From Ehretia macrophylla (taxonomy: Eukaryota; Streptophyta; Magnoliopsida; Boraginales; Ehretiaceae): DNA of 64,000 nt. The stretch spans positions 62,898,763-62,962,762 of the forward strand of contig CM075773.1 in the NCBI GenBank assembly GCA_037974665.1, in the 5' to 3' direction. The notes beneath the pieces were generated by a model that did no database searches, was not told the origin of the DNA, and worked only from the letters and a program-made list of their open reading frames with translations. A program made the translations under genes and the position numbers. Below, piece by piece: positions 12,452-29,800 of this stretch. Each line of letters opens with the position of its first letter. Position 1 is the first letter of the stretch.

Positions 12452-13890
12452 CTATTGGGCATCATCGCCTTGTCGTTCTGAGGGAGGCTGAGATTGATCC
12501 TGATGCGGCTGGGGTGGATGGGGCAATAATTGGGTCAACTGAGCGATTTGTTGCTCAAGCCTTCTATACCGCTCATTCTGTTGTTCGATTTGGCTCATGA
12601 ACTGACCTCTTAATTCTGATGTTGCCCTATTGACGGCTTCCTGCATGTCCTCCTCTGCGATTTGACGAGAAGAAGATGGAACATCGTGCGCGGATCCTCC
12701 TATAGCCTGCGATCCTACACCGTACAACCGTTCTCTAGCTGATCCACCTACTACCTCGCAAAATAATGCGTTGTGGTTGATAGGTGGTGCAGTTAGATCT
12801 CCTTGCGATGCTGTTGTGGCCTGCTCGACCAATTCTTTGTATGTGGCCTGCAATTAATACATAATTATTGTCATTTTACTTTAATGTTAATTATTGATTA
12901 TATGACATAAATAAACATAAATAATTGATATACCATGGTTTGTTCAGCCTTGGGGTCAGAGTATGGACCATCGGGGCCTTTCCTATGTACTTTCTCAAAC
13001 ACATATGCCTTCGTCACTAGTCCATTCCTTTTTAATTCCTATAATAACATTCATCAAACAACAATTATTATATTAAGTATTTAACGATCATATAGTATTA
13101 CAATTTAAATAATTAGTTTAACACTTACCATTCTTCTCTTGATCTCGTGAAACCCCACACAACAACCATAATGTGGAGATGACTTAGTCATTTTGTTCTT
13201 CTTCTTTTACTCTGACCTCTTATTCCATGTATCTGTGTTCCACTGTTGACATAGTACATCCCATATGCTATCACTCTACCAAGGGGGCTTAATATTTTTC
13301 TTCTTTTGCATGTAACGACCATTACAGAAAAGGTCCCGTAACCGAGCACTAACATTTCTAAAAATAATTGGCGGATGACTGGTTCATCATAGGGGTACCA
13401 CTTGTACAATCTCTATAGCCATATATTAAGTATTAGTAATACAACTTATATATTGTCACGGTATATGTAACTAAAATATATATAATGAAATTAACTGTGT
13501 ACTTAATTAGTACCTGAAAAGTGATCCACCATCTCTCTTTAACCTCAACTGGAATCAAAGTCCATCTCATCCAAGGCTCATTGAACCCATCAGATAATAT
13601 ATTGACGATCTCTCACTCCGCCCCAGCCAGTATCCATCTGCAATTGGTAAATATACAAAGTATACTAACAGTTGTAATGGAAAAAATAATAAAGAAAATA
13701 ATGTACATATTATATAAAATTGTATTTAACGTTCTCATACCCATTTTCATAAATTGTCATGTGTGTGCGCCGATCAATCTGCCACACAGTGTACGCCTCC
13801 AAAGATGGGAATCCAAACCTTTGCCAAAACCTCTAAATGTACTCCTGCAGCCCGTCGTGAGGCATCAGTAGAAGACTCTGGATGGTCAGT
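12452..13890 (-). pseudogene. TNPA-type CACTA protein gene (Ptta/En/Spm transposase family), broken
   Basis: The minus strand holds, in order: WTLIPVEVKERWW (about 13560-13520); YKWYPYDEPVIRQLFLEM (13405-13350); then, in another frame, RLRDLFCNGRYMQKKK, a WNTDTWNKRSE segment (about 13240-13205), KMTKSSPHYGC (about 13185), a segment ending KVHRKGPDGPYSDPKAEQ (about 12990-12940), and a 133-aa C-terminal exon (12853-12452). The C-terminal part has HNALFCEVVGG and a glutamine-rich coiled coil (EQQNERYRRLEQQIAQLTQLL). The order 'trp-rich block, KRS/KNR, G..YSD, F.EVVGG, coiled coil' matches the plant Ptta/En/Spm accessory protein that binds subterminal repeats. Some breaks are introns, such as the one between 12853 and about 12935, but frame changes and an in-frame stop after KNIKPPW indicate damage. 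Confidence 0.65.
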
Positions 13891-14331
13891 AGATGGTGTA
13901 GACCGGACCATAGGCAGGTGATCGGAGTCGATTGTAAACCATCTAAGTGTCGTGGCAAGCCCGTGGATGAAATAGATGCCGAAGATTGATCATCTGTGGG
14001 TAAATTGGTCGATCTACCAGTCTATGACATCAACCCTCTACTCAATGGTATCTAAGAGGATGAAGTAGATGTGTGCCCAGCATTAGAGGTAGAGTGGGAT
14101 ACATGTGTACCACCTGAACGTGCAATAGAGCGTTGCAACGCCCCAGGACGCATGTATCATCTAACCGTACCTTTACTTTTATCTTTACCTGAAGACATGT
14201 CTGTTTTGAACAAAATCCAACTATTATTAAAAATGTAGATCTACATATACAATTTGAATACATTATCGTCATATTAAATGTTTATCGATAATATTAATAC
14301 ATTGAAATAATCTACTAAATGTCATTAGCAC

Positions 14332-14852
14332 TGTTACGCCCCGACCCTTCACGGAGTCAAAACTCCTATTAACTTTACTAACGTTAACCCAACCCTAACC
14401 CTGGGCACGAAAAATGAGAGAAAACGGACAGAGTCTCCCCTATTTATAGGATTAACCACATACCTACACTCAGAAGAATTGATCCACAAAACATGATATA
14501 ACATTCCTATGATAACATACCCAAGTTCCTAAGGCCGTCCGAACCAATCTACTTAGCAAAATTAAAGCATACATGCATCATTTCCTTAGTTTCTAGCATA
14601 GTATGATTATAATTTCGCTTATCATACCACTCTAATGTTTCGTATTTAACTAATTTAGAATTTATGTTTCATTCAAACCATCCACAAGCTTAATTAACTA
14701 CATACAAACTATTACAAGCCAACAACAACTTAAATTAACTTTATACAAACCAACCACTTAAACTAAATATATACAAATTAAATTAAGGCAATTATACAAA
14801 TATAACAATTAAATAAAATATATTAAAAATCCCTCTGGGCTTGGGCGTTACA
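14332..14852. repeat. Solo LTR (521 bp) inside the CACTA element, TSD AGCAC
   Basis: The insertion starts TGTTACGCCCCGACCC and ends GGGCTTGGGCGTTACA, so it has TG...CA ends with a good inverted match (TGTTACGCCC / TGTAACGCCC). The perfect 5-bp duplication AGCAC flanks it at 14327-14331 and 14853-14857. There is no coding capacity. The 'TGTTACGCCCC' start is common in LTRs of plant Ty3/gypsy chromoviruses, but that is a family-level guess. It inserted exactly at the 3' end of the TNP2 gene, whose stop codon overlaps the TSD. Confidence 0.85.
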
Positions 14853-14856
14853 AGCA

Positions 14857-17800
14857 CTAATCATCAACATGATCGTTAGTGTCATCATTATCATCGTCTT
14901 CGTCTTTATCTTTTTCGTCTTCGTCTTCGTCTTCATCTTGTTCTTGTTGAAATTGTAACTCATTCAATTCCTCTTCCAATACCACAATATTTTCAATTGA
15001 TTCATGAACACGTTGAGGCAACTCTTCATCATCTAGTAGTACTATAGACACATCCATTATATCTGACTGAAAAGGTAATTCATCTTCTATTCCATACTTT
15101 TCCCGAGGCACGTCATAGTAATTTCTCGATCTGATTTTGCATACAACCCACCAATCAGCACGATCTCTCTTAGCACCAGGGTACTTGCAGTAATACACTT
15201 GATGTGCTTGTTCTGCTAATACAAACGGTTAATATTTTGGAAATCCCCTCTTCACATTGACCTCGACAAGTCGATACTTAGGATGTTCCTTAACACCTCT
15301 ACCTTTTTGCGTATTATACCAGTTGTACTTAAAAAGAACAACTCTTGTATGTTTATGTGTTGGATTATGGTATTCCAATTCAACTATGCCCTTCAATATT
15401 CCATAGTAGTTACCGTACTCGGTAGTACCATCATATGTCCCTTTGACGAACAATCTACTATTCATTGTGGACTTGGAAGACTCGTAATTAAGGGTGTCAA
15501 ATCGGTATCCATTAACCAAGTAACTTGACCACGTGCGCACTCTCCTACTTGGCCACATAGAAAGACATTTCACCCGATCATTAATACCATTAGTGCCGAT
15601 GAACTGCAAAGCACGGAATTTACCGGAAGTTAAAGAGTTGAGTGCTAAATTCAATGCAAATAAACCATCAATATGAACTTTAATAAGATGTGTACTTACA
15701 TGGTCATATAACCATTTTGGAAAAAGATTGTCAATCTTATTTTGAATATGTGTCGTCGTTAATGGTGGATAATTTTTGGAAATATATTCCTCAAACATCC
15801 TGGGAACAATATGTAGGGTTCATACTAGAAATGTCTTAGTGTTACATTATATGTACAAAATGTCATGACCTTACTTGATATAAGAGTGAACCTCCTGGCA
15901 ATTCATTAGTACATATAGGTGTGCTGCATATAACTCTCAATTGTCTAGATTTCAGTACTTTTCTTTCCTTATAGGACAACCCAGGTAAGTAAATATAGAT
16001 AAGCATCCATCATGATAGTCTATATCGTTATATTGGTCATTTCAACCAATATTTCTTGTTTTAGTTCCCACATGATATTCGAAATAATATGAACAAAAGG
16101 TTGTTGTTTCAAGAAAAAGATAGGCTTCACATATAGATCCCTCAACCCTTGCTTTATTTCTTACATTCCTATTCAAACGATGTAAGAACCTGCATGAGTG
16201 TTGATTTTTAAACATAAGTAATGTTTAATGCAAGTGTTAGCATATAAATTTAGGAAAAAGATGGAATTACCTTTCGAAATGATACATCCACCAATATTGT
16301 ATAGGACCACCGCATATTGCTTCATACACCAAGCGAACTGGCAAATGTTCCATCGAATCAAAGAAAGCAAGGGGTAAGATCTTTTCCAGGGTACAAAGAG
16401 TCACGATAATATTTTCTTGCATCCTTTCTAGATCTTCTCTATGAAAAGATGTACAACATATATCTCTGAAGAACAAACTTAGTTCTGTAAAAGCTTCCCA
16501 AACATGTTTAGAAAATACCTCATGTAAAGCTATAGGGAACAATCTCTCCATAAAGACATGACAATCATGACTCTTCATATGTGACAATTTCAGATCTTTC
16601 ATGTCAACACACCTTGATAAATTGGATGCATATCCATCGAGAAGTCATAAGTCCTTAACCCAATCTAGAATTGATTTTATCTCGGCCACTAGCAATGTGT
16701 ACACACCCATACTCAGTTTGTAACCACCACCCGGTTTACTCTGAACACATAATTCAGGATGGTCACAAAAGTTTGAAACATCCATCCTCTCTTTGAGATT
16801 ATGTTTTGTCTTACCCTTGACGTCCATCACAGTGTTGAAAACATTCTCAAAGACATTTTTCTCAATATGCATCACATCCAAATTATGACGCACAAGATGT
16901 GAACGCCAATAGGGCAAATCCCAAAAAATGCTTCTTTTCGTCCAATTATGCCAATCCCCAAAGCCATGTATCTTTTTTCTTCTACAAGATGTCAATTCAC
17001 TTGCTGTAGGGAAGTCTTTTACACATTTCTAAATTTGTTCACCATCTAATATAGGAGGACGACCAAAGCTTTCTACTCTACCCTTAACAAAGTTCTTCTT
17101 GTCTCGCTGTAACGAACTACTCAGTGGTAAGAACTGACGATGACAATCAAAGAAGCAATTTTTTCTACCTGCGGTCAATTGGAAAGCCTTTGAATGTTCT
17201 ATGCAATACGGACATGACAACCTCCCATGTGTAATCTAACCAGATAACATACCATATGCCGGAAAGTCATTTATTGTCCACAATAAAGCCGCCCTTAATT
17301 GAAAATTTGTTTATGTTGACACATCATAACAAGAAGCCCCTACTTCCCATAAATCTTTCAATTCTTTGATTAAGGGCTCTAAGTATATATCAATGTTCTT
17401 GTCGGGATTTTTCGGGCCTGGAATAAAAAGAGTCAAGAACATGACAGGGTTCTTCATACATATCCATGGTGGCAAATTGTATGGTGTCATAATCACTGGC
17501 CAACAAAAATAAGGTTTAGAATTTGAGTTGTATGGATTAAACCCATCTGAGCATAGCCCAAGACAAATATTTCTTGGCTCGGCAGCAAATTAGGATATAC
17601 TCTGTCAAAGTGTTTCCATGCCACAGCATCAGACAGGTGACATATCTTCCCATTTTTAACTTGGTGTTTCTTATGCCATTGCATATGTTCAGCTGTAAAC
17701 TTTGACATGTATAACCTTTGCAATCTCGGAGTTAGCGAAAAATATCTCAACTTTTTGTGAGCTATGAGCTTACCCCGTCTTGACGTCTTGTAATGTGGCT

Positions 17801-18530
17801 CACTACAACAGGGACAAGAGTCCAGGTCACTTCTATCCCTATAAAATAATGTACATCCATTTTTGCAGACGTCTATCTTTTCATATCCCAATCCTAAAGG
17901 CCTCATTTCCTGTTTGAAGTTGTAAAATTTTTTAGGTAAATTATGAGTTTTTGGCAACGCTTCCCTCACTCTGTCGATCATTATATTGAAGCATTGTTCA
18001 CTCATATTTTCTTCACACTTGATATTTATGAAACGAGACACAGCAGACAAATGAGTTAGAGTCTCACAACCATCCCACAATGGTTCATCAGCAACCTTCA
18101 AGAGATTAAAAAAATGTTATGCTTCTATATTAGGTGGTTCACATGGTTGGTCATGATCCATGACGAACTCTGGACCAGCAACATCAAATACCATTGTCCT
18201 ATAGGTTTTTCCATCGTCAGGGTTATTATAATTATGAGTAAAGTTTTGCTGAGAAGAATTACCATAATTATAAATTTGCTCCCCATGTGAAGTCCATTCG
18301 TAATAATACGACATGAAACCCCGTTGATAAAGATGGACCTTTACATTGTCTGTATCCAAAAACTTGTGATTTTTGCATTTTGCACATGGACATCTTATCT
18401 TATCATCGTCCATGTCATGTTGTTGATTACTTGCAAATGCAACAAATTCACATACACCTTCAATGAACGTATTATTAAGCTTCCTGTCGTGTTCCAAATG
18501 GTGATTCATCCATTCACGATTGGAATCCAT
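14857..18530 (-). pseudogene. TNP2-type CACTA transposase, disrupted
   Basis: The likely start is the Met of MDSNREWM at 18530; this opens the transposase-associated domain (CPCAKCKNHKFLDTDNVKVHL, RGFM..YYEWTSHGE; to 18117). An in-frame TAA at 18117-18119 interrupts the run into the TNP2 core, which continues as HFFNLLKVADEPLWDGC. The core spans 18101-16645 and includes LDSCPCCSEPHY, GFNPYNSNSKPYFCWP, NLPPWICMKNPVMFL, LSCPYCIEHSKAF and HNLDVMHIEKNVFENVFNTV. Then come a MKSHDCHVFMERL block (16602-16267), a DUF4216-like region (15798-15229, YGILKGIVELEY) and an acidic Asp/Glu-rich tail ending at 14857. At least one frameshift (near 17570) and further stops follow, so full transposase is not made. 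Some gaps (16266-15799) are probably introns. Confidence 0.88.
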
Positions 18531-22489
<3,959 letters not shown>

Positions 22490-22936
22490 TAACAAGTGCA
22501 TCATAATATTTGCGTCCATTTTGCTTCAAAGATTTTGAATGACTTTTTGCCACAAAATTGCGACAACATAGTCAAATTTGTAATAAGCGTCAATATTGTG
22601 ACGACACGCATGTTGAAAAAATGTCGTCACAGTTTCGTAGCAATTTTACCACCTTATTGCGACAAAATGTATTTCCCGCGCTATAGAATTGCTTTTCGTG
22701 GTAAAAGTGTCGCAATTTGGGACGATATTACCACAATTAGTATTTCCCGCGCTATCCTATTGACTTTCGTGGCAGAATTGTCGCAACTTGTGACGACATG
22801 GCATCGAAAAGAAGTTACCGTCACTGATTCGTCACTATTTCGACACATTGTGAGTGCCATAAATTTCCGTGGCTAATTAGTCCCAAATTTGCGATGATTT
22901 TTTTTTTCGTCACAAAGCAGCTTCATTTTTGTAGTG
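22490..22936. repeat. Right subterminal repeats and terminus of the CACTA element
   Basis: Short motifs of the TTGCGACA, GTCGCAA and GTGGCA types recur throughout in both orientations, mirroring the left end. A 63-64 bp unit with 'atttcccgcgctat' occurs twice (about 22670-22735 and 22742-22800). The end is TTTTTGTAGTG, the reversed CACTACAAAAA terminus. The long open frame at 22496-22876 is a side effect of the repeats. Confidence 0.78.
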
Positions 22937-24389
22937 AATTAAAAATAGAAATCTCATTTCTATAAAATAGAAAGTCTATTTTTAATATCTAATTGCCAAT
23001 GAATTAAATACTATTTGATTAATTCTTAAAGTCTAAATTTAAACTACTTATTTAAGAATAAACTATTTTTCCAATAGTGAAAAAATTATCTTAAATATTA
23101 TAGTAGTCTTTAGACTTTAATTAATCAATTAATTAATTCAATAAACCATATAATCCAATTTATGCCAATAATCAAAATAGAAACTCCTTCCCTAAATAGA
23201 AAATTTATTTTGATCTCTAATTGTCATTGAATTATATCATCTCTTAAGTATAGTACATCTTTATTTAGTTTATACACTTATAAGGTAAATGACTAGAAGG
23301 AGGACCAAAGACATAATTATCCTTACTCTGAAAATAAATAAAATATTCTCGCTAATCCCCTAGCAATATTTTATCATTTAGCCAAGTCTATTCCACTAAT
23401 AGACTATAGCTGCACTCCAGGATAATTACTGCTTAAACATGAGATAGTCAATCTATACATGTCGCTCTGTTTTTTGACCAACTAAGTGATGTCTTGACCA
23501 TTTTGCCCATCTATACTCACTGTGTTTTGACCAACTAAGTGATGTTTTGACCATTCCGCCCCTCTATACTCATTCATAGCCAAATATAGGTTTTTAAAGT
23601 GTACTATCACATTTTTGACTACATCTTGTCTCCTTAGAACATTTAATTCACAATCCAACCATCCTCCTGAAAGTTACCCACTTGATCAAGGGAGCGACCC
23701 ACAAGTATAACATCCAATACATCAAGTGTTACTGTGCACACAGATTCAAGATGATCTAGCTTGGATCATTCTAAATGAGTGATTAATGTATAGACTCCTT
23801 ATTGCATATGCATGTCCCTTTTAATTAAGTCCTATACACCCAAACCACAAAGTAAATGACTTAAGCATTTAGACCACACCCATAATGGCTCAAAGTGCAA
23901 GCACTCGATTTTGTCGGTTCATCCACATATGCTTAAGATTAAAAGCAATGACCCACTTAGAAGCTTGTAGGAATAAGTAGACTTTTTCTTTGATAGCACA
24001 TATTTAGAGTTCACACTTACGGGGTCCAATGCATACTCATGCATAAGTGTAATAAGTCTTGAACAAATCCATGGTCAAAGCAAACCACTCCATTGCAAGG
24101 GGAACTTATTCCATTATAACTTCTACCATAGTAAAGCGCCAAACTTTACTGCTAAGTTATGAATAAAATAATTCTGCTTATAAGTAACCATAACTTAGAC
24201 CTTCTGTACGTAACCACCACGTACCTAAGTTAACACTTAAAGCAAGAACGTTATATTCATATATATACCTATGTCAATCCACATAATGAGAGATATATAA
24301 ATATGATGACACTAATTATCTTATTACAAACCATCCAAATATAATTATGACTAAGTGTTAGTGATCTTTTGGGTGTACCATTCCCAACA

Positions 24390-24429
24390 AGTCCCCCACC
24401 CCACCCCACCCCACCCCACCCCACCCCAC
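24390..24429. repeat. CCCCA simple repeat at the nested-insertion target
   Basis: A run of CCCCA units follows the AGTCC duplication; a shorter run of the same repeat lies left of the insertion (9992-10010). They were one tract before the solo-LTR element inserted. The opposite strand is (TGGGG)n and has the four-run pattern of a G-quadruplex candidate. Confidence 0.8.
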
Positions 24430-24545
24430 TTCGTCGGCCCCCTACCCCACACCTCACTCCACACATAGATACATTCATAAATATAAAAGGTCTGGTGTGT
24501 ATATGTACGTGTATATATATAGAGGTTAACGAAAGGATGAGATTG

Positions 24546-24660
24546 GAGCACGTGTAATGTGTTTATAAAATTACAAAAGAAGTATTTGATAATTTTTGTA
24601 CCACAGATATATGTGCACGTACCAAAACGTGCATATCCTATGCTGTTCACCTTATATAGG
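24546..24660 (+). promoter_or_regulatory. Candidate core promoter of the SNF7/VPS32 gene
   Basis: A CACGTG G-box lies at 24549-24554, more ACGT cores at about 24617 and 24627, and a TATA-like TTATATAG at 24652-24659. These sit about 420 bp upstream of the ATG, before a 5' leader rich in CTTCTT. G-boxes are bound by bZIP/bHLH factors, but their use here is not shown by the sequence. Confidence 0.4.
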
Positions 24661-24871
24661 ATTGTGAACAAAAGCAGTGAAAAAAAAAATAAACAAAGAA
24701 AAGAAGAAGGAATAATATGATTGGTACGTCACATACGCATAACCCACAGACTGTAACCTTTACACTCCTCTGCCTAAGCAATCTCGATACGAAGAAAAGA
24801 AGCCTTTTTTCTTCTACTTCTTCTTCTTCTTCCAATTCGCTCCTCGATCGCCCTTCAATTTTTACTGACAG

Positions 24872-25009
24872 GTCAGCAATCCATACGTATACGTATACTA
24901 TCTATACCTGCGTATATACATTCGAATACGTATTCAAATTTTCAATACGCGTCTACAATCCGAGCAAACTAATATTTCATGTGATTTTTTTATTTTTTAT
25001 TTTTTGCAG
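24872..25009 (+). other. Possible 5'-UTR intron of the SNF7/VPS32 gene
   Basis: The leader reads ...TTTACTGACAG followed by GTCAGC, and after a T-rich run TTTTTTGCAG precedes the last leader segment (25010-25077) and the ATG. Donor, polypyrimidine tract and acceptor are all plausible. Leader introns are common in plant housekeeping genes. No transcript is available to confirm it. Confidence 0.4.
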
Positions 25010-25077
25010 GGCTTTTGATTGGAGTTTTTCTTGTTGATTTTATTTAATATTTAAGAGTAATTATAAAATAAAAGAAA

Positions 25078-26748
25078 ATGTTTACGCGGATTTTTGGAAA
25101 ACCTAAGCAAGAGACAAATGCTCTAGCAACGCTAGACAAGTTAAATGAGGTACGATCTTGATCTTGATCTTGATGTCTCCACAAATTAATTACGTTTTGT
25201 AAAAATAAAAAAATAATAATTTCGTTCAATTCGAAAATGATTTTAAAATTGTGCCGAAAGTTGCGATATTGTGCTTAATGTGAAGTAAATATGTGCGTAT
25301 AAATGTTTCTAGTTGATTGTATACACTGTATTGTCTACATGGCAATGAGGAATTGATATTTTGCGTTGTTAATGAGTTTATTTTTATGTTCGTGGGGAGG
25401 GGGAGGGCCGGGGCTGGGAGTTGGGTGGGTTCAGCGAGCAATTACTTGTAGATTTTCAACTTCTCATGAGATCTTTTTTTGTTGTGAATCTGATTTGTGT
25501 TGGATATGCAAGTTCCGATAGAGGAGGAGGACAAAAAATGCTATAGAAGTAAGATTGGTTATGCAGAGAAGTACCTAAAAGTATACTTCAGATACGTTTG
25601 GTTAATGGTCCATAAATGCTCCAATGGGCTGGAGAAATTGATCTTGATGTCAGTTACAGATTCAATGTAGGATGGATGAAACAAAGGCGTGCATTTGGTG
25701 ACTTGTGTGACCATGAGTACCCTTAAGCTAATAGGAAAATATTATTGGATAACCTTAAGAGCGGCTTTAGTTTATGAATTGGTATGTTTGGCAGTGAAGT
25801 TCCACTATGTTTGCAAGAATGGCAGTGATGGATATGAGAATTTTGAGATGGATGTGGGGCTAGACAAGAAAAGACGGGGTTAGAAATTGAGGAAAAGATG
25901 AAAGAGCATCATTTGAGGTGGTTTGGATATGTGAAGAGGATGCATGCAGAGGCACTTCTTAGAAAGTGTGAAAGTTAAGAAGTTGTTCACTAGAAGAAGG
26001 AAAGAGGAAGGCAAAGAAGAGTTTCAAAGTAACCCTTAGATAGGACCTCGAGGATATGAAACGCACAGAGGAGATGGCACTTAACATGAATGCATGATGT
26101 CATTATATCCATATACTTGATTCACTCATGAAGCTTGGCGTGGAGACATTTCCAGTGGAAAACTTTAAGGCCACAATGGAAGGGTCAGTTGAATAAATAT
26201 TAGGATTGGTTTGGTCAGTGAATAAGTTTGATTAGAGCCTGTTTATGAGGATAGTTTTGAGCCTATACTTTTGGTAAATTGCATTGTTTTTCTCTTGAGT
26301 GCTTTGACTGGACATCTGATGTGAGCTAACATTTGGCCATGGGGAAGGGCTATTAGCAAAATTTAATCCCCTTGGGAATATTCTGTGAACATGTTAGGCT
26401 AGGTTTTTTTCTTTCTCGTAAATTAGGAAGATACTTCTCTTTGCCAAGTATATTCTATACTCTTTTAGTAGTTTGTACGTGCAAGCTGTTTGAAGCTTTC
26501 AAATTACTGAATATTATGTTAACAGTATTAACTTGCGACAGGTAAGGGAAACAAAATACTTTGTGTATATTACACACACACACACATATATATTAAAAGA
26601 GTATATTAATGATGGCCCTCCACTGATTCACCTATATACTCTGTGGCTAACAAAGGAAATTATCAATTATATGACCCTAATCTTTTTTTATTTTTATTTT
26701 TATAACAGTATTTACTTGCGACAGGTAAGGGAAACAAAATACTTTGTG

Positions 26749-26800
<52 letters not shown>

Positions 26801-29800
26801 TAAAAGAGTATATTAATGATGGCCCTTCGCTGATTCACCTATATACTCCGTGGCAAACAAATGAAATGATCAATTATATGACCCTAATCTATATATATAT
26901 ATGCTGTAAAGTACTTTTTCTTAATGTTCTTTTATGATGGTCATTGTTTTACACGCAATGACTCTAGAACATATCTTCATTTTGGCAGTATTTGGTTGAT
27001 ATAGTCAAGAAGTTTGAAGCCTTGTGTATTTTTCTATTGTAATTATGAAGTTGGATCAATTGGGGGTTTGTTTCTTATGTGGAATCGTAATTGAAGAACA
27101 TCAGTAATGAGTGAGAGAACATCTTAAAGCAGGTTGTCTATGTCAAGTTTGACCATTTCATTGAGCCACCAGCTGGAGAAAAGGAGAAAAAAAAAAAAAA
27201 GAGTGGTGTGGGACTTATTTAAAAGGGGTCATATTATAAATTTGTTGCGAAAGCATTATTTCACTCAAATCTTGCTTCATCTAATAAATTCAATCATATA
27301 TAAGACATCATTATATCTTTCAATTTCAGTACCTGGCTGTAACTACATGAACTGAACTTGTAATATCTTGACATCAATATATCTTTCAATTTCAGTACCT
27401 GCTGTAACTACATGAACTGAACTTGTAATATCTTTTTCTCATATAATGAAAGGTTTTAATACTTTTTCTTTTCCTTTCTTCATGAGAAATGTAGAAAGAG
27501 AATGATTATTTCTATCTTAAAGAACATCATTTTCTGTTTCTTTAGTTAAGTAGCTCCTACCTCTTCTAACCTAGTGCTTTCCTCTGGCTTGAAAATTGCT
27601 GCACTTATGTTGTGCTCTTAATTTCTCTTTGTTATTGTGGTTAAGGTGTGCTAGCGTCTTCTATGTCTGGACTTTAATCTAGTTTGAAACATTATTATTG
27701 TCTCTGAAAGTGGAGGAATAAGAGATGGGGCTTTGGTTTCCCCATCTCACTGATCTATAATAAAGCCAAGATGAGCTATTAGGTGTTATCAGGTGTCTTA
27801 TATGGTGGCCCACCTATCAGAGCACTTTTGTAATATATGATGTGTGCAATGATGCACCTAAATCGAATATCTGCCTTCTTTTGTCATGTAAGTTTGAGTT
27901 CTACCTTAACTTATATTTTTGTAACAAACATATTCTAAGATGTAGAGATTATTTAGATTGTTGGTTGTTAATGCTTGAGAATTGCCACAAAGCTAATAAA
28001 AGTTCATGCCATTAATTTTGTTGTATGGAAAACACACTAAGTGACTGCTGTCATGGAGTTAAATATTATCAATGTTTGCAGCTGACTGTTTTTCGGGGAA
28101 CTTAATAAATGGAAGACCCTATGTTCCAAACTGTCTTTTTTATTAGTAGCTAGACTAGTTTATTGCATGTAAATGTGTATTGGTGAAGGCTTTCTGATTT
28201 TTACTTTTTATTAGCAGAACAGTTTTATTTTCTCAGTCTAGAGTCGATGATTTATATTAGTTCTTGAAGGAGCAGGATTTGATTGATCTATGATATGAGT
28301 TATACTTTTCTATAAGGGTGCATCCCTTTGTCTTAAAATAAATAAAGCCTTTACTTATCAATGATAACAAAATAGTAATTCTTGAAAGAGCCTGGTTTGA
28401 ATAACAAGATTGTCTCACTCTCACTCTCTTACTATATAAATTCTATCGGGTTGTCTGTTTATCTTTCTTGCGTCTATCTTTGCTTGCTATAATGTTACTT
28501 GGATGCACCATGCAGACACTTGAAATGTTAGAGAAAAAAGAGAAAGTTCTTTTGAAGAAGGCTGCTGCAGAGGTTGAAAAGGCTAAGGAGTTTACTAGAG
28601 CAAAAAACAAAAGGGGTATGATCAAATAAATATCTTTTTTGTTAGATGCTCTTTGTTTTCAATCAAGAACTCTGTGATTTACAATGATTTGCTTTCTGGG
28701 CTTTATTTAAATTCGATACATTTCCATCTACTTAACAAAAGCGGTGTTAATTACTATATCTACATGGGATACTTTTAGATTGCTTTATCTGCTATAGTTT
28801 CAGTTGCCAAATTTTTTTTTCCATTCTTATATCTGATAGGGGTACTGAATGCTCTGTGGACATACTTCTATTTTATTGCATATTAAATATGCAGAGCATT
28901 TGAACACTGCCCAGATTTATAATTTTTACAGACATGTAACTTTTAGCTGTGAAGGAATTAAGTTGTTGTCCTGCTGCTATAAAATCTTTTACATATGCTG
29001 ATTTGGGCAACATTATTCAATTGATTGTGTCTTCATATATTATATGCCCGTAAATCTCTTAGATGACACTTTCTATTAATATCTCTTTCCATGGATGTTT
29101 TGTTTGTTATATGGTCATTCTTATTGGCATTAGACGTTGTGACATAATACATAATCTATGCGAAGTAATTGCAATGCTTCTGTACTGCAGAGCATGTGGA
29201 TATGGACCCTGCTTTGCTACCAATGAGTACAACATTTTCTATTAATTAATTTATTCTGTAATCTTTTTTTTGAATAGTAGGAACCGGTTGAGTCTTCAAA
29301 AGTACGTAAGTTCTCAGTTTCCATATGGCAGGGCTTAGGTATATAAAAGTCACACCATTCTCACTACATGATACCGTTATTTTGTTGGCTGAATAAAATG
29401 TTTGTTTTATGAAATAGCACGATTCACATGTGATGTTGCGAAATTTGGTTCATCGCGTCATGCATGATATACATCCCTGTGCCAAAATGTGTAATTGGTA
29501 TCATTATTATTTTGAACAAGAAAAAAATGGTAACTTGGGTTTAGAATTTACGGTTCACCATTGAAGGTGTACATGACTTGCTTATTGATTATTAGGTACC
29601 TTAATGCTTACCACAGATGTGGGACCCACACTAGACTTCCTGGCTAAGCTCATATATTGGAAAAAAAAAAGTTTCAAAGAGTAATTCTGTTGGCAAGAAC
29701 AACTTAAATATGTTGCTAGCTGCTAAGAGATAATTACTGAAGTTACTTGGAGCCTTAGCCATTGCATGCATGGTGTGTTATTGGTTCATTTTTGCACATG

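Noticed and set aside
22496..22876. 126-codon plus-strand frame
   Set aside because: It is made of CACTA subterminal repeats and has no protein family features.
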